A stretch of DNA of 64,000 nucleotides from Hymenopellis radicata (taxonomy: Eukaryota; Basidiomycota; Agaricomycetes; Agaricales; Physalacriaceae), in assembly GCA_015501595.1 (NCBI GenBank), contig JADNRX010000223.1:1-64000 (forward strand). Direction: 5' to 3'. The stretch's first letter is position 1. Each line of letters starts with the position of its first letter. Shown here piece after piece: positions 32,968-44,029 of the stretch. The notes under the pieces were generated by a model. It saw nothing but the letters and a program-made list of their open reading frames with translations. It was not told the origin of the DNA and did no database searches. Made by a program: the position numbers and the translations under genes.

Positions 32968-33135
32968 CTACGCGTCGTTGAACATGTCCGGCAGGAGCGC
33001 GATCAGCCCGAGCTGCAACACTAAATGGTTTTCTAGTGATCTGCAGGCTTGGACTATGCGCCGGAATTGTCCCGGACTCGCATCACGCACCTGCGCCTCA
33101 ACCTCACGTTTTGATGACAGCTTGACCTCAGCCAT
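32968..33135 (-). CDS. Small ORF conserved at its start in three block copies
   Basis: MAEVKLSSKREVEAQVRDAS followed by PGQFRRIVQACRSLENHLVL, 55 residues. Copies A (12282, plus) and B (24750, minus) start MAQVNLSSK and share VEAQ/GQVRDA; B also keeps a QFRRI helix. In this copy an upstream in-frame ATG would add MGFRALCICLLARCSV, a possible signal peptide. The region overlaps a candidate 5' exon of BTB on the other strand, so only one reading is likely to be real. Confidence 0.3.
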   Translation of the reverse strand: MAEVKLSSKREVEAQVRDASPGQFRRIVQACRSLENHLVLQLGLIALLPDMFNDA

Positions 33136-33451
33136 AACGGAACACCGCGCTAGGAGACAAATGCATAGTGCTCGGAATCCCATTGGTGAGGCTCTTCGCT
33201 GCGACTGGACAGGCTCGTCGTTGACAGTTCCAACCAGCAGGCGGAGGTCCTAATACGTCGACCTATGGAGAAGGCGGGTCGGCGACTGTGGGGGCTTGGT
33301 ATCCCGATGCGAGTGTGGTGGTAAAGCAGGCGAGTTTAGGCGGCCAGTACGCCTATGCGGTAAGTAAAAAGCGAATGAGTGTTACATGTGGATGACAGTA
33401 AAATTTTCATTGTAGCCCGGGCCAGCGCTTGATGCGGTCTCTGCAGACGTC

Positions 33452-34508
33452 ATGCCTGATCTCATCTCTTCACGCCTAAACGACTTGTCGACTTTGCCAA
33501 CGGATCCTGGCGGCTATGGGCATAGCGGTTTACGAGGGAGTGGTATTCCGGTATGTCTCCCAGCTTCGCCAGTGGCCCCGTTCTGACGTTTTCACAGCCC
33601 TTGGAGTCGTTGGCAGTGTCGACAGCCTTCCACCCTGCGGCTCGACTTGTACACTCAGCGCATTCGGACGCCGTTCTCCAGTCTCAGGATGGCGTCCTAT
33701 TCTATGTACATCGCGCTATCCTCGCTGAGGCGTCGTCAAATGGCTTCGGGTCAGCACTATTACACGACGCCGCCGCGCCCATAGCAGTCAACGACGACTC
33801 GGCCGTCCTCAACATAATCCTACATGCCGTCTACGACCTCCCCAGCGCCCAATTCAGCCCTTCGTTCCCTACCCTGGTCGCTGCCGTAGACCGAATGCAG
33901 CCCGTCTATGGAGTCGCTCCCACGCGCTTCATCCTACCCGCCACCTCCTCCGACTTGTTCGCGCAACTGTACTCCCACGCGCCGCACCACCCCATTGACG
34001 TGTACATGCTCGCGGCGCACCACGAGCTCGAGGACCTCGCCGTACTCGTCTCTGGGCACCTACTCTCCTTCAAACTCGAGACTCTGACGGATGATATGAC
34101 GGTGCGCATGGGGGCGATGTATCTCAAGCGGCTTGTGTTTTTGCATTTGGATAGGCTTAAGAGGTTGAAGGAGATTTTACTTGTGCCGCCGCCTCCGCAC
34201 GAGGGAGGAGGGTGTAAGGCTGATCCGCAGAGGGCGTGGGCGTTGGCGGCGGCTGAGTTGGTGAATGCGAAACCTGGTTCGTCTTCGAGTTGTCCCTGGG
34301 CCTTTATTGACGGGATGTATTAGACCTGTCGCCGCATTTGTTGGCTGCGTCGATGAAGGGCTTTGCGGGGGATATACCATGTGCGAGGTGTATGCATAAT
34401 TTTCAGACGAGGCTGGCGGAGGCTGCGGATCAGTGGCCGAATGTACCGGTTAGTGCATTCTGGTGTGTGATCGTTATTTGCTTACGGTTTGTATAGGCGA
34501 GTATATGA
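33452..34508 (+). CDS. BTB/POZ-domain protein, copy C
   Basis: From the ATG at 33452: exons 33452-33550, 33598-34276, 34324-34448 and 34497-34508, about 304 residues. Same BTB core as the other copies. Compared with A and B it lacks one codon (VNAKPG versus VNDAKPG), a 3-nt in-frame change. The candidate upstream exon 33228-33359 is open and reads FQPAGGGPNTSTYGEGG...YPDASVVVKQASLGGQYAYA, joined in phase across 33360-33415. The third intron uses GTTCGT. Confidence 0.75.
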
Positions 34509-35480
34509 TGATGGTCACTATTTATGCGGAAAGATGAAACAGTTTACTCTCATCGTACGGGACACTGTACTTTTGAATACCTTAACATTGTTCGACGGTT
34601 TAGGATTACTGGTCGCCGGCCACTGTGACTATAGTTGGAAGGGGATTTTGATCTTGTCGCCGTCTGCGGCGGGGGAGACGTGACTGATATACCGGCGGTG
34701 GGAGTGTTCTGTTACATATAGGTTAGTGCGCTCTACCCGTTGAAGAGACGCACGTGTGCTGTGTTCCTGTGTGGCCACTGTAAAGGGCGACTCAGAGATA
34801 ACGCTAGATGAAAGGAATGCGACTGACTGCCACCAAGTTGTGCCCGACCAGCCTTCGAGCGTAAAATTGGTACACCAGCTTTTCACCGACTGGGATGTCA
34901 CATTAGTACATTTTGATATAGATCTGACAGGTCAATGGCAATGAGGCGAGATTAGTAAAGTACAAACAAGTGAATTGAGCTATTAGGGCGGTGTTGTCAG
35001 GACACCTCAAAGTGGAAGAAATGCAACGTATGTTCCAGCGTCGGCCAATCCGTTCTTAACATAGACCTACAGCGTTTCTTCAGATTTGGTGGAAGTTGAA
35101 GGTTACGATAACGCGGTCGTGATGGTTAGCTTCAATGAGCGGTCCGGGTGTGTCGGCATGCTTCACGCATGATCACAAACGCGTCTCGCACGCACGTCCA
35201 CTTTGTTGGAGGTATGTCGTACGCCACCAAGCGGACATGAACATCCCGGAGACAAAATAGCTGGGTGTCAACCCGGGTTCTGCTGAGTGGAAGCGAGTAG
35301 AGGAGGTCTTTCACCGGATAGTGGAGCTCGAGGAAGGATTCTGGCCGGCCGTCTGATAATGAGGAGTTGTAAGCTCCGTGAAGAACATCAACCCCATTCA
35401 ATTCGAGATAGTAGTAGTACTACAATAATGAATATATCGTCCAGACAGAAGTATTCGGGTATAAAGAGTGTGCATGCCAG

Positions 35481-36850
35481 TCAGACCATCTCTGGCACTT
35501 TGTCGTCGTGCTGCTGGGAAGTCAGGAGCCGAGTACACTGCGCGGGGAACCAAATATACCTGCGACTTGTACGAGCTTGGTGCCAAGGCCAGATCGTCGC
35601 CAGAAGTGTCCATGTGCACGACAGCGGTACGTTGGACATCTGTCAAAGTTAGACAAGAACAACATGCCAGATGGTTCAGACTGACGAATCCCTTCCATCG
35701 CCACTGCTGGGCCTCTGTGAGATCGGTAGTCGTGATCTGATGTGGATGTTCCTCCTTCTTTCTTCGAGGTCTTCCTGATGTTCAAGTTGTAGAGCAGCGT
35801 CAATATGTAAACACGACCCAAGATGAAAGCAAGTGCGGTTCCGACTAGCCCACGAACAGTGAGATTGGGGGCATGAGAAAGCTTCGGATAGGCGTACCGT
35901 TACTTGTATTGTTTGCAAGATATGCAACGAGAATGGAAATCGCGATAACGGACGTGGTGGAACCGGTCTGCATGGCAGCACGCATAAGCCGCTGGATCAG
36001 GTGCTCTGTGGTCTTGAAGGATGTCTTCATGTTATACAGCTGCCAGATAAGAACAAGCGCAATGAGAACGTCTACCTGTCGTTTTAGATACAAGGTGCGA
36101 AGGAAAAGGTTGAGGTATACATACCCGTGACTGAAGTCATGGTCAACCAGACAATAACGGGAATCTTGATCATGAAACGCTGGTCGTACGCGTTGAAGCG
36201 AGTCAGTATGATAACCGTTGCCAATGAGCCCCCGTACTATGTACGGGTCGTCAGTGGGGCAATAACCATCGAAAGAACGGAGAGACAGACAGAAACGATG
36301 ATACAGAGCGTAAGGAATACGCATATGAGCCAGTTCTTGGTCCTGCCCAACAGTTAGTTGCATTGACAACAGAGAAGGATACTTGACGAACTCACAAAGC
36401 ATAGTACCGGTTGACAAGAAAAGACTGTACGAGTAGACCCGTTACACCAGTGGTAGCCAGGTATAACGTGAAAGGCCAGGTCTGATTGCTTAAGAATTTC
36501 AGGTCGCCCCAGTGGCTAATCGTGTACTGCGTCACTGTCAGTAAGACCGCCCGTGATAACGGTATCTTCACAAGCACGCACCAAATACACTTCTGCGAAA
36601 TCACCGCTAAGAGATACCGTATCTACGAGGACGGCAAGAGCGACGAAGATCTTCACCCCTAGCGCATCGCTCTTGAACGACGTATAGTACGTGATCGTCT
36701 CTCGGATGATGAGCATGAACAGCATCGATGAGATCCAAGTCCCGATGAGGATGGAGCTGTCAAAAGGCCGAGGTCAGCATGCTGGTACTGCATGGATGAT
36801 CATTGGATGGATTTGAAAACGTACCCGAGCGGGTCATCATAAGTACCCAT
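35481..36850 (-). CDS. DUF6534-type seven-helix membrane protein, copy C
   Basis: Exons (high to low): 36825-36850, 36582-36756, 36396-36526, 36291-36342, 36125-36236, 35898-36071, 35686-35844, 35560-35639 and 35481-35513. The predicted protein is almost or fully identical to copy A. One base missing relative to A (GGGCTAG versus GGGTCTAG) falls inside the 35845-35897 intron and so does not affect the product. That independently supports the intron call. The same in-frame TAG as in A requires the fourth intron to be spliced. Confidence 0.8.
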
Positions 36851-36978
36851 TGCCAATGGCGGCCTTGAAGCGAGGACAAGAGAGAAATTCAAACATGCAC
36901 CGAAAAACAAACTATTATAACCAATCTTCAAGTGGCCCCTCTACGTCGCGGCGCGCCGCCTTCGTACCTGTTCCGCCG

Positions 36979-37170
36979 CTACGCTGACAACCGCGGGTTC
37001 CCCGAGTACATTTTATCGTTGGAACGCTTCCAGACGTTATCGTCCTTGAATTTGACTGTACGCCGCACATCGAATGGGCCGTACACCCCATACTTCGTGG
37101 AACTAGCAAGGTGGAACCTATTGCCATTCCTCTCTTCACAGGGGGAGGCATGAGAGAATTGTGTATGTGG
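36979..37170 (-). other. Coding-like fragment upstream of DUF6534 copy C
   Basis: One minus frame reads HLASSTKYGVYGPFDVRRTV then KFKDDNVWKRSNDKMYSGNP and stops. The same DNA is in arm A (8.28-8.45 kb) but with a 1-2 nt change that breaks the frame after RSNDK. It has natural codon composition but no start, so it looks like an exon fragment of an older gene that now lies in the DUF6534 promoter region. Confidence 0.3.
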
Positions 37171-37520
37171 CACAGAAAAAGGTTCGATCGCGTTAGGAGG
37201 AAGATCAGACCGAACAGGGGAACAAGTCAAGTTGGATGGTCTCGTAATACCTTCCTCCTAATTGAATGGGGAAGATAGCGCACGCACATTTATATTACAC
37301 TGGACAGGAGGTAAATTATTCAGTTAGTTGAGGTCGTCTCAGGATCGTCTTGTCGAACATTGGTGGCCAGGGTGGTCGGTTGATCTAACAGTCACGTTGG
37401 AACGAGGCGTGCGGCATAGCGTGTCGATACGACAATGATGGTGCGAATACAAGACGGAATCGTGCTCTACCGTGCCTACTGCTCCTGCCAAACACAGACA
37501 AACACAGAGACGCGCCAGGC

Positions 37521-38302
37521 GCGTCTCTCCTCCTGATCCACCAACCTCCCTGTTACAACGTAGATATATTCCGTGGACTGGTGTCCATGAAAGTCTTGCT
37601 ATGGTCGAAAAGACGACCTCAACTCAAACGGCTTTTGAAGTTGTCCGGAATTTCAAATTTGTGGTGTTTGTGGACAGGCTGACTAAACTTGTCCACCGCC
37701 GGGTTCTGCTGAGTGGAGGAGGTCTTTCACCGAAGAGTGGAGCTCGAGGAAGGATTCTGGCCGTCTGATAATGAGAAGTTGTAAGCTCCGTTAAAAACAT
37801 AACTTGAACATAACACCCATTCAATTCCGAGATAGTAGTACTTAGTACAATAATGAATGTACTTGGCTCACTATCCAACCGGTTCCCGAGAGGCTGACCA
37901 GCGTCGAAGATCATGAGAATGCGCAGATCACCATCGATACCCCGACGATACCCAAGCAGCGATGGATGTGAGTCCAGAAAGAGCCGCTGGGATTGGAACA
38001 CGCTGATTCCTCTTGCGCTCCAGAGTTGGGGCACTGAAATTAAAGAGAGCCTGTCGGCGCGCTTGGCCTTCGCAAAAGGAAGAAGACGAAGATGTACTCG
38101 AGAATGAAGACGAGGAGGCCGACATGTGATGCTACTACTACTTCGTATACCGGTGAAGAAGTTGCGACAGCGAGGGATGAAAGAAAGCAACACGCATTCC
38201 ATGAATAGAGCCACAATTAATTACATTCAATTCGAGTCGCATCTGGACCGATTGTGGCTGTGCTCGTAGGAACAGTGGCATCTGATAAATAAAATATTGG
38301 TA
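37521..38302 (-). pseudogene. Mosaic of gene scraps: DUF6534 3' flank and divergent kinase ends
   Basis: 37.69-37.86 kb repeats the DUF6534 3' flank (GGTTCTGCTGAGTGG to ACAATAATGAATRTA). 37.86-37.96 kb encodes a kinase scrap (LLGYRRGIDGDLRILMIFDA, compare LLSFREALNTDLRVLMLSDA). Directly after it, at 37.96-38.12 kb, comes the N terminus of a divergent-type kinase (SSSSFCEGQARRQALFNFSA). 38.15-38.30 kb is the spacer also seen at 28.23-28.37 kb. The divergent kinase has therefore been reduced by internal deletion. Confidence 0.75.
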
Positions 38303-41120
38303 TCATGGCGCCCTCGCTGCTCTAGGTCGTCTAACATCGTCCTCACCAATAATATCATCCTTATCCACATACACCCCCTTGATGAACCGATCCAGCCTCT
38401 CTTGTTCAGCCTGGTAATCCTCGGTCTTCCCTCTCAAACTGCTTCGGTCAAAATCTGTAAACCGCACCCGCCCCGACTCGTCCTCCATGATGTTCCATGA
38501 ACGTACGTCGCGATGCAGGACGCCGGCTTCATGAATCGCCGTTAGGATGGACTTCAATTCAACGCTGGGACTAATTCAGTCTCTGTGCGCAAGCCCAACA
38601 ATATGGAGGCTTACCGCGCCTTCGGTGAGAGGTCGATCTTCCGTTCGCTGTCCATCCGTTGGCCCAGAGGACGGCCAGCGTCAGATAGCATCAAAACGCG
38701 CAGGTCTATGTTGAGAGCTTCGCGGAATGAAAGTAGACTGGGTATCCCAGAAACACCCGCGTCGTGCAAATGTTTGTAAATGCGAACCTCATGCTGGAGA
38801 CGCCGAGCACGCGCGTCGGTAGGAGCTATTTTGAGAACGAACGGTCGATGCGGGAGGTCCTTTTCAGACCCCTTCGCAACCTTCTTCTTGGAAGTTTTGG
38901 ACGAGGCTTTTGGTGTATTAGAAATGCTGTCAGGCTCAATGACGGCCTGATAGACGTCCCCGACAGCGCCTGCACCAAGCCGCTTATACGCAATAATTTT
39001 GAGATACTCCGTGGGTCCATAGTGAGATCTGTGCTCGGCGTCTGGCTTGAAGAGAAGGAGCGGCGCCGGTGAATCCAAGTGGTCGAAGCGAAAGAATATT
39101 GCTAAGACCGGGAAGTTGTCCATGTAGGCAGCCATGGTCTGGCAGCGCACGTAAGCTTTCGATAAAGAGCAGGAATGCTTGAGCCTACTTTATCAATCGA
39201 CGACATATCTGCAGCGCCATCGTCAGCTTTCAACCGTTTTGATGGGCGCCTGGGTTCGTCGAAGGTTGATTTCCTCTTTGCCAAGAGGGAGTTTTCGATA
39301 AGAGGAACTCTCTGCACGGCGTCGGCAATAGCGAAGACATGAAACGCCGTCCACAGACCGCCGTATGCTGGGCCCTTGCACGAACGCACGTCGATAAGCG
39401 ATGAGAGAAACAAAGTTTGACGCTCCCGATGGCGAATACCTATCCGGATATAGTTTCCACAATCAAATATGACGAAAGTCGCATCAACCTTGACGGCTGT
39501 AACCCAGGCCTGCGACGAATTTAGAGACGACGGCAGATATGAAAGACTTCTGACCTTCTGGACATAGTCTTCGCATACTGGGGTGTATTCCCCGCCTTCA
39601 TCCTTGGAAGATGCGATGACATCGATATCCTGAGAGACCGGAATACGTGTTGAAGTATCATGGACCCGCACCCGACGACTACGACGCGGTCCCTCTACCT
39701 TCGGTAATGTCCAAGGAACATCCGAGGCATCTGGAGGTGGTGACCGCGGACGAGACGCGCCAGAATACTGACAGTCCAAACGCCACGGAAACTTCATACC
39801 GTGCAGACGCGACATATCCTCCAATACCGGCAATGCATCAGTGCAGAAAATCATCGACGAAGTCAGCTGCCTCGTGTGCCTATAGAGACGCTCAACCATG
39901 TCCCGATTCTTTCCAGTGAATCTCCCAAATTCCTCTTGTGGAGGATACATCATATACAGAGCAATGTCCTGGGACATATACCGGTCGTCAATGATGTAGG
40001 GTCTCATGTCCGAGGGAGCACTTGACCAGCCAACTGTGCCGCCCAAGCTTGGCTGGCTGGGGTGAACAACAAGACTGCTCGCAATCAGTGTTAAGGCAAT
40101 CTCTATACCAAATCGTCGCAGGGTTATAATCGATCGCGCATCCGTACCCTTGTCGCTGCGATAAGAAAAGGGTTCACCGAATGTGAACATGGAGTCACTT
40201 CGCGTGTCGAGGGCTTCGGAAAACGAATCCACTAGGCCATCAAATAGTTCGACATGCATGGATGGAAGTAATTCCACATGCTTAAGAATAAGACTCTCAG
40301 ATAGGTGCAAGTCTAGGAAGTGCAGGGGGCGCTTGGGATGGGAATAGGTCGAGACCGTACTAGAGACGGCGGATTGAAGGCGTAGAATTTTTCGCGATGA
40401 GTACGAGCGCCCGGTTCGGGGGAGGAAGAGCTAGCAGAGGAATGTGAAGCAGAAGGCGAAGAGTTCGACATCTCTCCCGGCATGCCACTGCCATATACCG
40501 AAAAGTTGACGCGAGGGCGGAGGATGAAAGCAAACCCAACATGACGGGTAGATCACATGAGATGCGGGAAACTTCGGACCGAGCGTGGGTACCATGGAAT
40601 CACCGAAGGCTTATCAGAACTTATCGTTGGTGATGAATACGCAAGGAGGACGCCATTCATTCATTTCTCGTCGCCGGAAATCTTGCTGCATTGTGCAACC
40701 GAGTGCCTTCAGGCTGAGCATCACGTCTTTTCGAATCCGAAGTGCATCTCCGCCGCGGTCGGTCCTCCAGCCTGTAATGAACTCCAGACTATGGCTCTCC
40801 CAGTCTCGTACCGGCCGAAGTGAACCGACGTCGGGAACATGGCTCTCCGACACCTCAACCTCTCCTCTCGACCACTTGATACAATAGCGTTTCACGTTTC
40901 TGCATATCTCTCCTTGATGTCCATCCTGCCTGTTATTGTTCCATACATCATTGTGTGTCCGTCTCTGTGTGTTCTTGTTCCCACAGTGGACAATAGATAA
41001 GCTGTCGATGGCGCTTGTTCATTCCCCTTCCGTCCTTGTTGTTCTCTAATCCCACAAATATCGGACCAGCTGGTGCGAGTCCTTACCAACTTTGGTTCTA
41101 CTCTCCACCTGGTAAGTATC
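37860..41120 (-). repeat. Direct duplication unit 2 (divergent kinase scrap + kinase + promoter)
   Basis: Second copy of the 26.64-30.88 kb unit. It contains an extra ~330 bp at 40.59-40.92 kb that unit 1 lacks. That extra piece has an ORF on each strand (plus: ACCATGG start, MESPKAYQNLSLVMNT; minus: LSLKALGCTMQQDFRRREM) and no recognised homologue. The shared promoter segment at 40.92-41.12 kb leads into the gene at 41221. Confidence 0.75.
38303..40471 (-). pseudogene. Kinase-like gene, copy K4, N-terminal frameshift
   Basis: Start MSNSSPSAS at 40471. Near 40.33 kb one base is missing relative to K3 (GTGCAGGGGGCGCTTGGGATGG versus GTGCAAGGGCGCGCTTCGG), shifting the frame after about 40 codons. 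From LHLSESLILKHVELLPSMHV onwards everything is open through the kinase domain (GAGAVGD, FVLKIAP, HRDVRSWN, TDFDRS) to EDDVRRPRAARAP. A product could start at an internal Met (SMHVELFDG). This is the least damaged of the four close copies. Confidence 0.8.
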
Positions 41121-41220
41121 CTACTCATTTGGAGCTGCTTGCCATTGCAATACTAATGAGCTCAATAGTCATAGCATCTTTATTCGCTGAAACCCCCACC
41201 CCCGCGTGCAGCGCTCCACC

Positions 41221-43675
41221 ATGTCCCGCAGCCGCGCATCAGCCCGCGACGATGGTTCTGAGAGCATTCGCCAGATCCTTCGGACCAAGTTTCCTCGCAT
41301 TCACAGTAGCGAGGAGACACTAGCTTCGACAACGTCGCGCAATTTGGGACCTCCTCTGAGTCCGACGCCCGTTGGCCCAGGCTTTAAGCGAAGCCGGCAG
41401 CAAGGGGTCGCGGCGGAAGGGGATCAGTCAGAGCATCCTCTCTATCGGGAACTCATTGCCTGGCAGGGTCCAATGCCAGGGTACTTCATCATGCATCTTC
41501 CGGAGCGAGGACGCCTGGAAAATGTCAAATTGTTCGACAATCTTCCCTTCCTTCTTGTCGAAAACATCCAAACATTCCCTGGGCTTGAGCTCGCAATCCC
41601 TCACGGCAACCGATACGCGTCGGATAATCGAAGTCGAGAGTTTGCCCTCTGGGAAAGCCTTTACGGCCCCTCCACAGACGTCGAAAATCTCGAAAATCTC
41701 GTCGCAGCGCACCGCTACCAGGGAGAGCTGATAGCAGCTTGTGCCTCCGCGGTCGCTGGAAATCCCAAGAAGTTCACGGACAGTATCGGTTTCCTTGAAT
41801 CTAAGACGACTGCACAGACGATCCATCCCGGGTCTGAGGAAGCCTGCGCTGCAGAATATCTCTCCTTGAACCCCGAACTACCGGGTTTTAGAGCTTCCAG
41901 CAGGCGAACGCATCAGACTCGCTATGATGCTGTCGAATACTTTGGGCTGTCAGCTATTCAGGCGACGCACATTCAACCCATCTGCGCGCCTGTCAATGCT
42001 GACTTTCCACTTTCTGACGTCGTGCAGTTCGCGAAGGATAAGCTGCTGCCCGAATCCTTCATCTGTAAAGGGCGCGACGACCCAGCTCAAAACTGTCGCT
42101 CGGCTCATTGTCCCGGCAGAGTTCTCGAATTCCCAAGGCCATTCACAACATCTGGACGCCCAACAGGCGTCGACGGTGACCCCGCTTTGCATCTGATTAG
42201 CCAGTGGGCCCAGGTGACCAACCTCCCGTCACTGAAGCCGCTTTCCAGACCCAAGAAAATCACGGTATCATTATTTCTACAACAAGTGCGTTTCCACTTT
42301 CCCTTTAGCGCCATGATGTCTGACTTTGATTGAGGTATGGGGAGTTGCCCTGGCTGCAGACGCCACTTTCATAACAGTCAGCGGTGTTAACGAGGAAATG
42401 ATCTTCCTCCGCCATCGCGCCTCGCGGACACTATTTCTGTCTAACGTCTTGAAAGTTCATCGTGATCCTCATGATCCTCAGTCGAGAAATACCCCTCATC
42501 TTGCTGTTCATGTCGGTGAAGCCGTGTATGCGCACGATGATGCATTGTCGCGTGCAGAGAAGCTAGAAGTGCACAGGCGACAGGGCACCCTACCTGCGTC
42601 TTTCCGATACCCGTTCCAAAATGACATTGATCTTCTGCACTCGGACTGCACCTTTGAAGAGCTGTCGCGTTCCTATGATCTCTCTATCGGGAGATTCCTC
42701 CCCGATTTGTTTGTTCGTATCCTTCACCTTTATTATGAATACCCAACTCTGACGTCTTTGCTTGCAGAAACCTGAATACACATTCGAAAGCAACTTGGCC
42801 TTGTTCAATGATGCAACGGAACTTCGCATCCATTGGGATGACGATGACGCCTCAATACTTCATTACATCTTTGGTGACTTCAAATCCCCAATGACGTTGC
42901 CCACTGTCGGCAAGGTCGTCAATCCCCGCGCATCCGTCCTTGACGTGAAAATTCATTGTCTTAAACAACATGCATCGCGCGTATTCCTTTGCTACCTCAT
43001 CCACGAGAACAAGAAGCCGTACGGGAAACCCTTCGTCATGAAGCTTGCCTGGTCGCCTATTCTGAGGCCGAATGAGGAGATCTTGGAGATGTCGAGGGTC
43101 GTGCAGACGCCTGACATCAACGCCGAATTCAAGCTATTGCAGCAGTTGAAAAAAGGCGATAATTTCGTGTCCTGCAGGGTGCCGAGGCCTTACGGGCAGT
43201 TTTCGGGTGCTATTAGTATCGGAATCTTCAAACATCGGTACAAATTTTCTGCATACTTTATGGAGGATTGCGAAGGCTGCTACCCTATTGGCATCGCTGA
43301 CTATATAGATAATGACTTGCGGTATGTGATTGCGTATTTGCGCCGCATTTTGTCACTGACTTGCTTAACACTAGTGTGAATATTACTTCATGGCTCGATT
43401 ACCTGCATGGTGCGAACATCTTACATCAGGGCCTCACAGTCGAAAACATTCTGTTCAAGCCCTCCGATCCCAGCTGTTTCTATGTCGTAGGGTGGCGCAA
43501 GGCATTGCCTAGAAGTTCTTCCCACATGGAGGTACGAGAGTGGCGTGAACGCGAGCAGCGAGAGGAGGAATTGCTGCCGGACCTGTTCGTGAAGAAACAT
43601 CATGGCTCTGGGCCGCCGAAGAAGCGAGCAAGATACGAGGCAGAGGATGAGGATGAGGACAGTCAGTCAGAGTAA
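41221..43675 (+). CDS. Kinase-family protein with degenerate catalytic motifs (predicted pseudokinase)
   Basis: ATG at 41221; exons 41221-42285, 42335-42712, 42768-43321 and 43375-43675; 765 residues, no lesion. It is a distant relative of K1-K4: the first intron sits at the same place and the following segment aligns (ADATFITVSG, RHRASRTLFLSNV versus VDATFVIFDC, RHRERQTLFLSSL). The kinase-like C-terminal region has VMKLAW, but the catalytic loop is HQGLTVEN instead of HRDxxxxN. The glycine loop is not recognisable and the DFG position reads VVGW. Catalysis is therefore unlikely. It ends in a basic-acidic tail (KKRARYEAEDEDED). Confidence 0.8.
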
Positions 43676-44029
43676 TTCTCTGACGAAGGAGAAGCGTAGT
43701 AGTATGCCATTGACAGAGTAGTAATATGTAGCATGCCGGAGTGTAAAGTAGTGACATGACGATGTCAATAAGACGAGTTGAATCGCTAGATACGAAGAGC
43801 TGAGAAGAGGATTCCGTTCGTACTGCTAGAAATATTGGGAAACTATTTGTGCAATAGGCGCCCACTGTAAGGCTGTCGTTCGACCGGCAATATGTTGTAG
43901 CTTCAGTTCGGTGCGTCAAAAGATCAAGCGCAAGGTGGAAAACAGATGAAGGGCGTTGCTGCCATTCTCGGTGCAATGCTCGAGTCACAGATCCCAAGTT
44001 GGTCTGGATATACTGGAAACAAAAACTGT
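43676..44029. other. Intergenic between converging genes
   Basis: About 350 bp; continuation of the minus ORF from the F-box relic is open here but loses family-like composition, so I do not treat it as coding. Confidence 0.4.

Larger units (their letters stand above)
30876..37520 (-). repeat. Right arm of the ~6.7-kb inverted duplication
   Basis: Reverse complement of 7895-14632; see that entry. The inner end is at GCGCGTGTAGAGCG (30.876 kb) and the outer end at about 37.52 kb in GATCAGGAGGAG-like sequence. A second short copy of the DUF6534 3' flank (35.27-35.44 kb) lies just outside at 37.69-37.86 kb. Confidence 0.85.

Noticed and set aside
33553..34323. BTB start at 33553 (MSPSFASG)
   Set aside because: This Met lies inside an intron (33551-33597) that keeps phase; the upstream exon with GYGHSGLR is conserved in all copies.
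7895..37520. Class I retroelement or LTR pair as cause of the duplication
   Set aside because: No reverse transcriptase, integrase, primer-binding site or LTR ends were seen at the arm boundaries.
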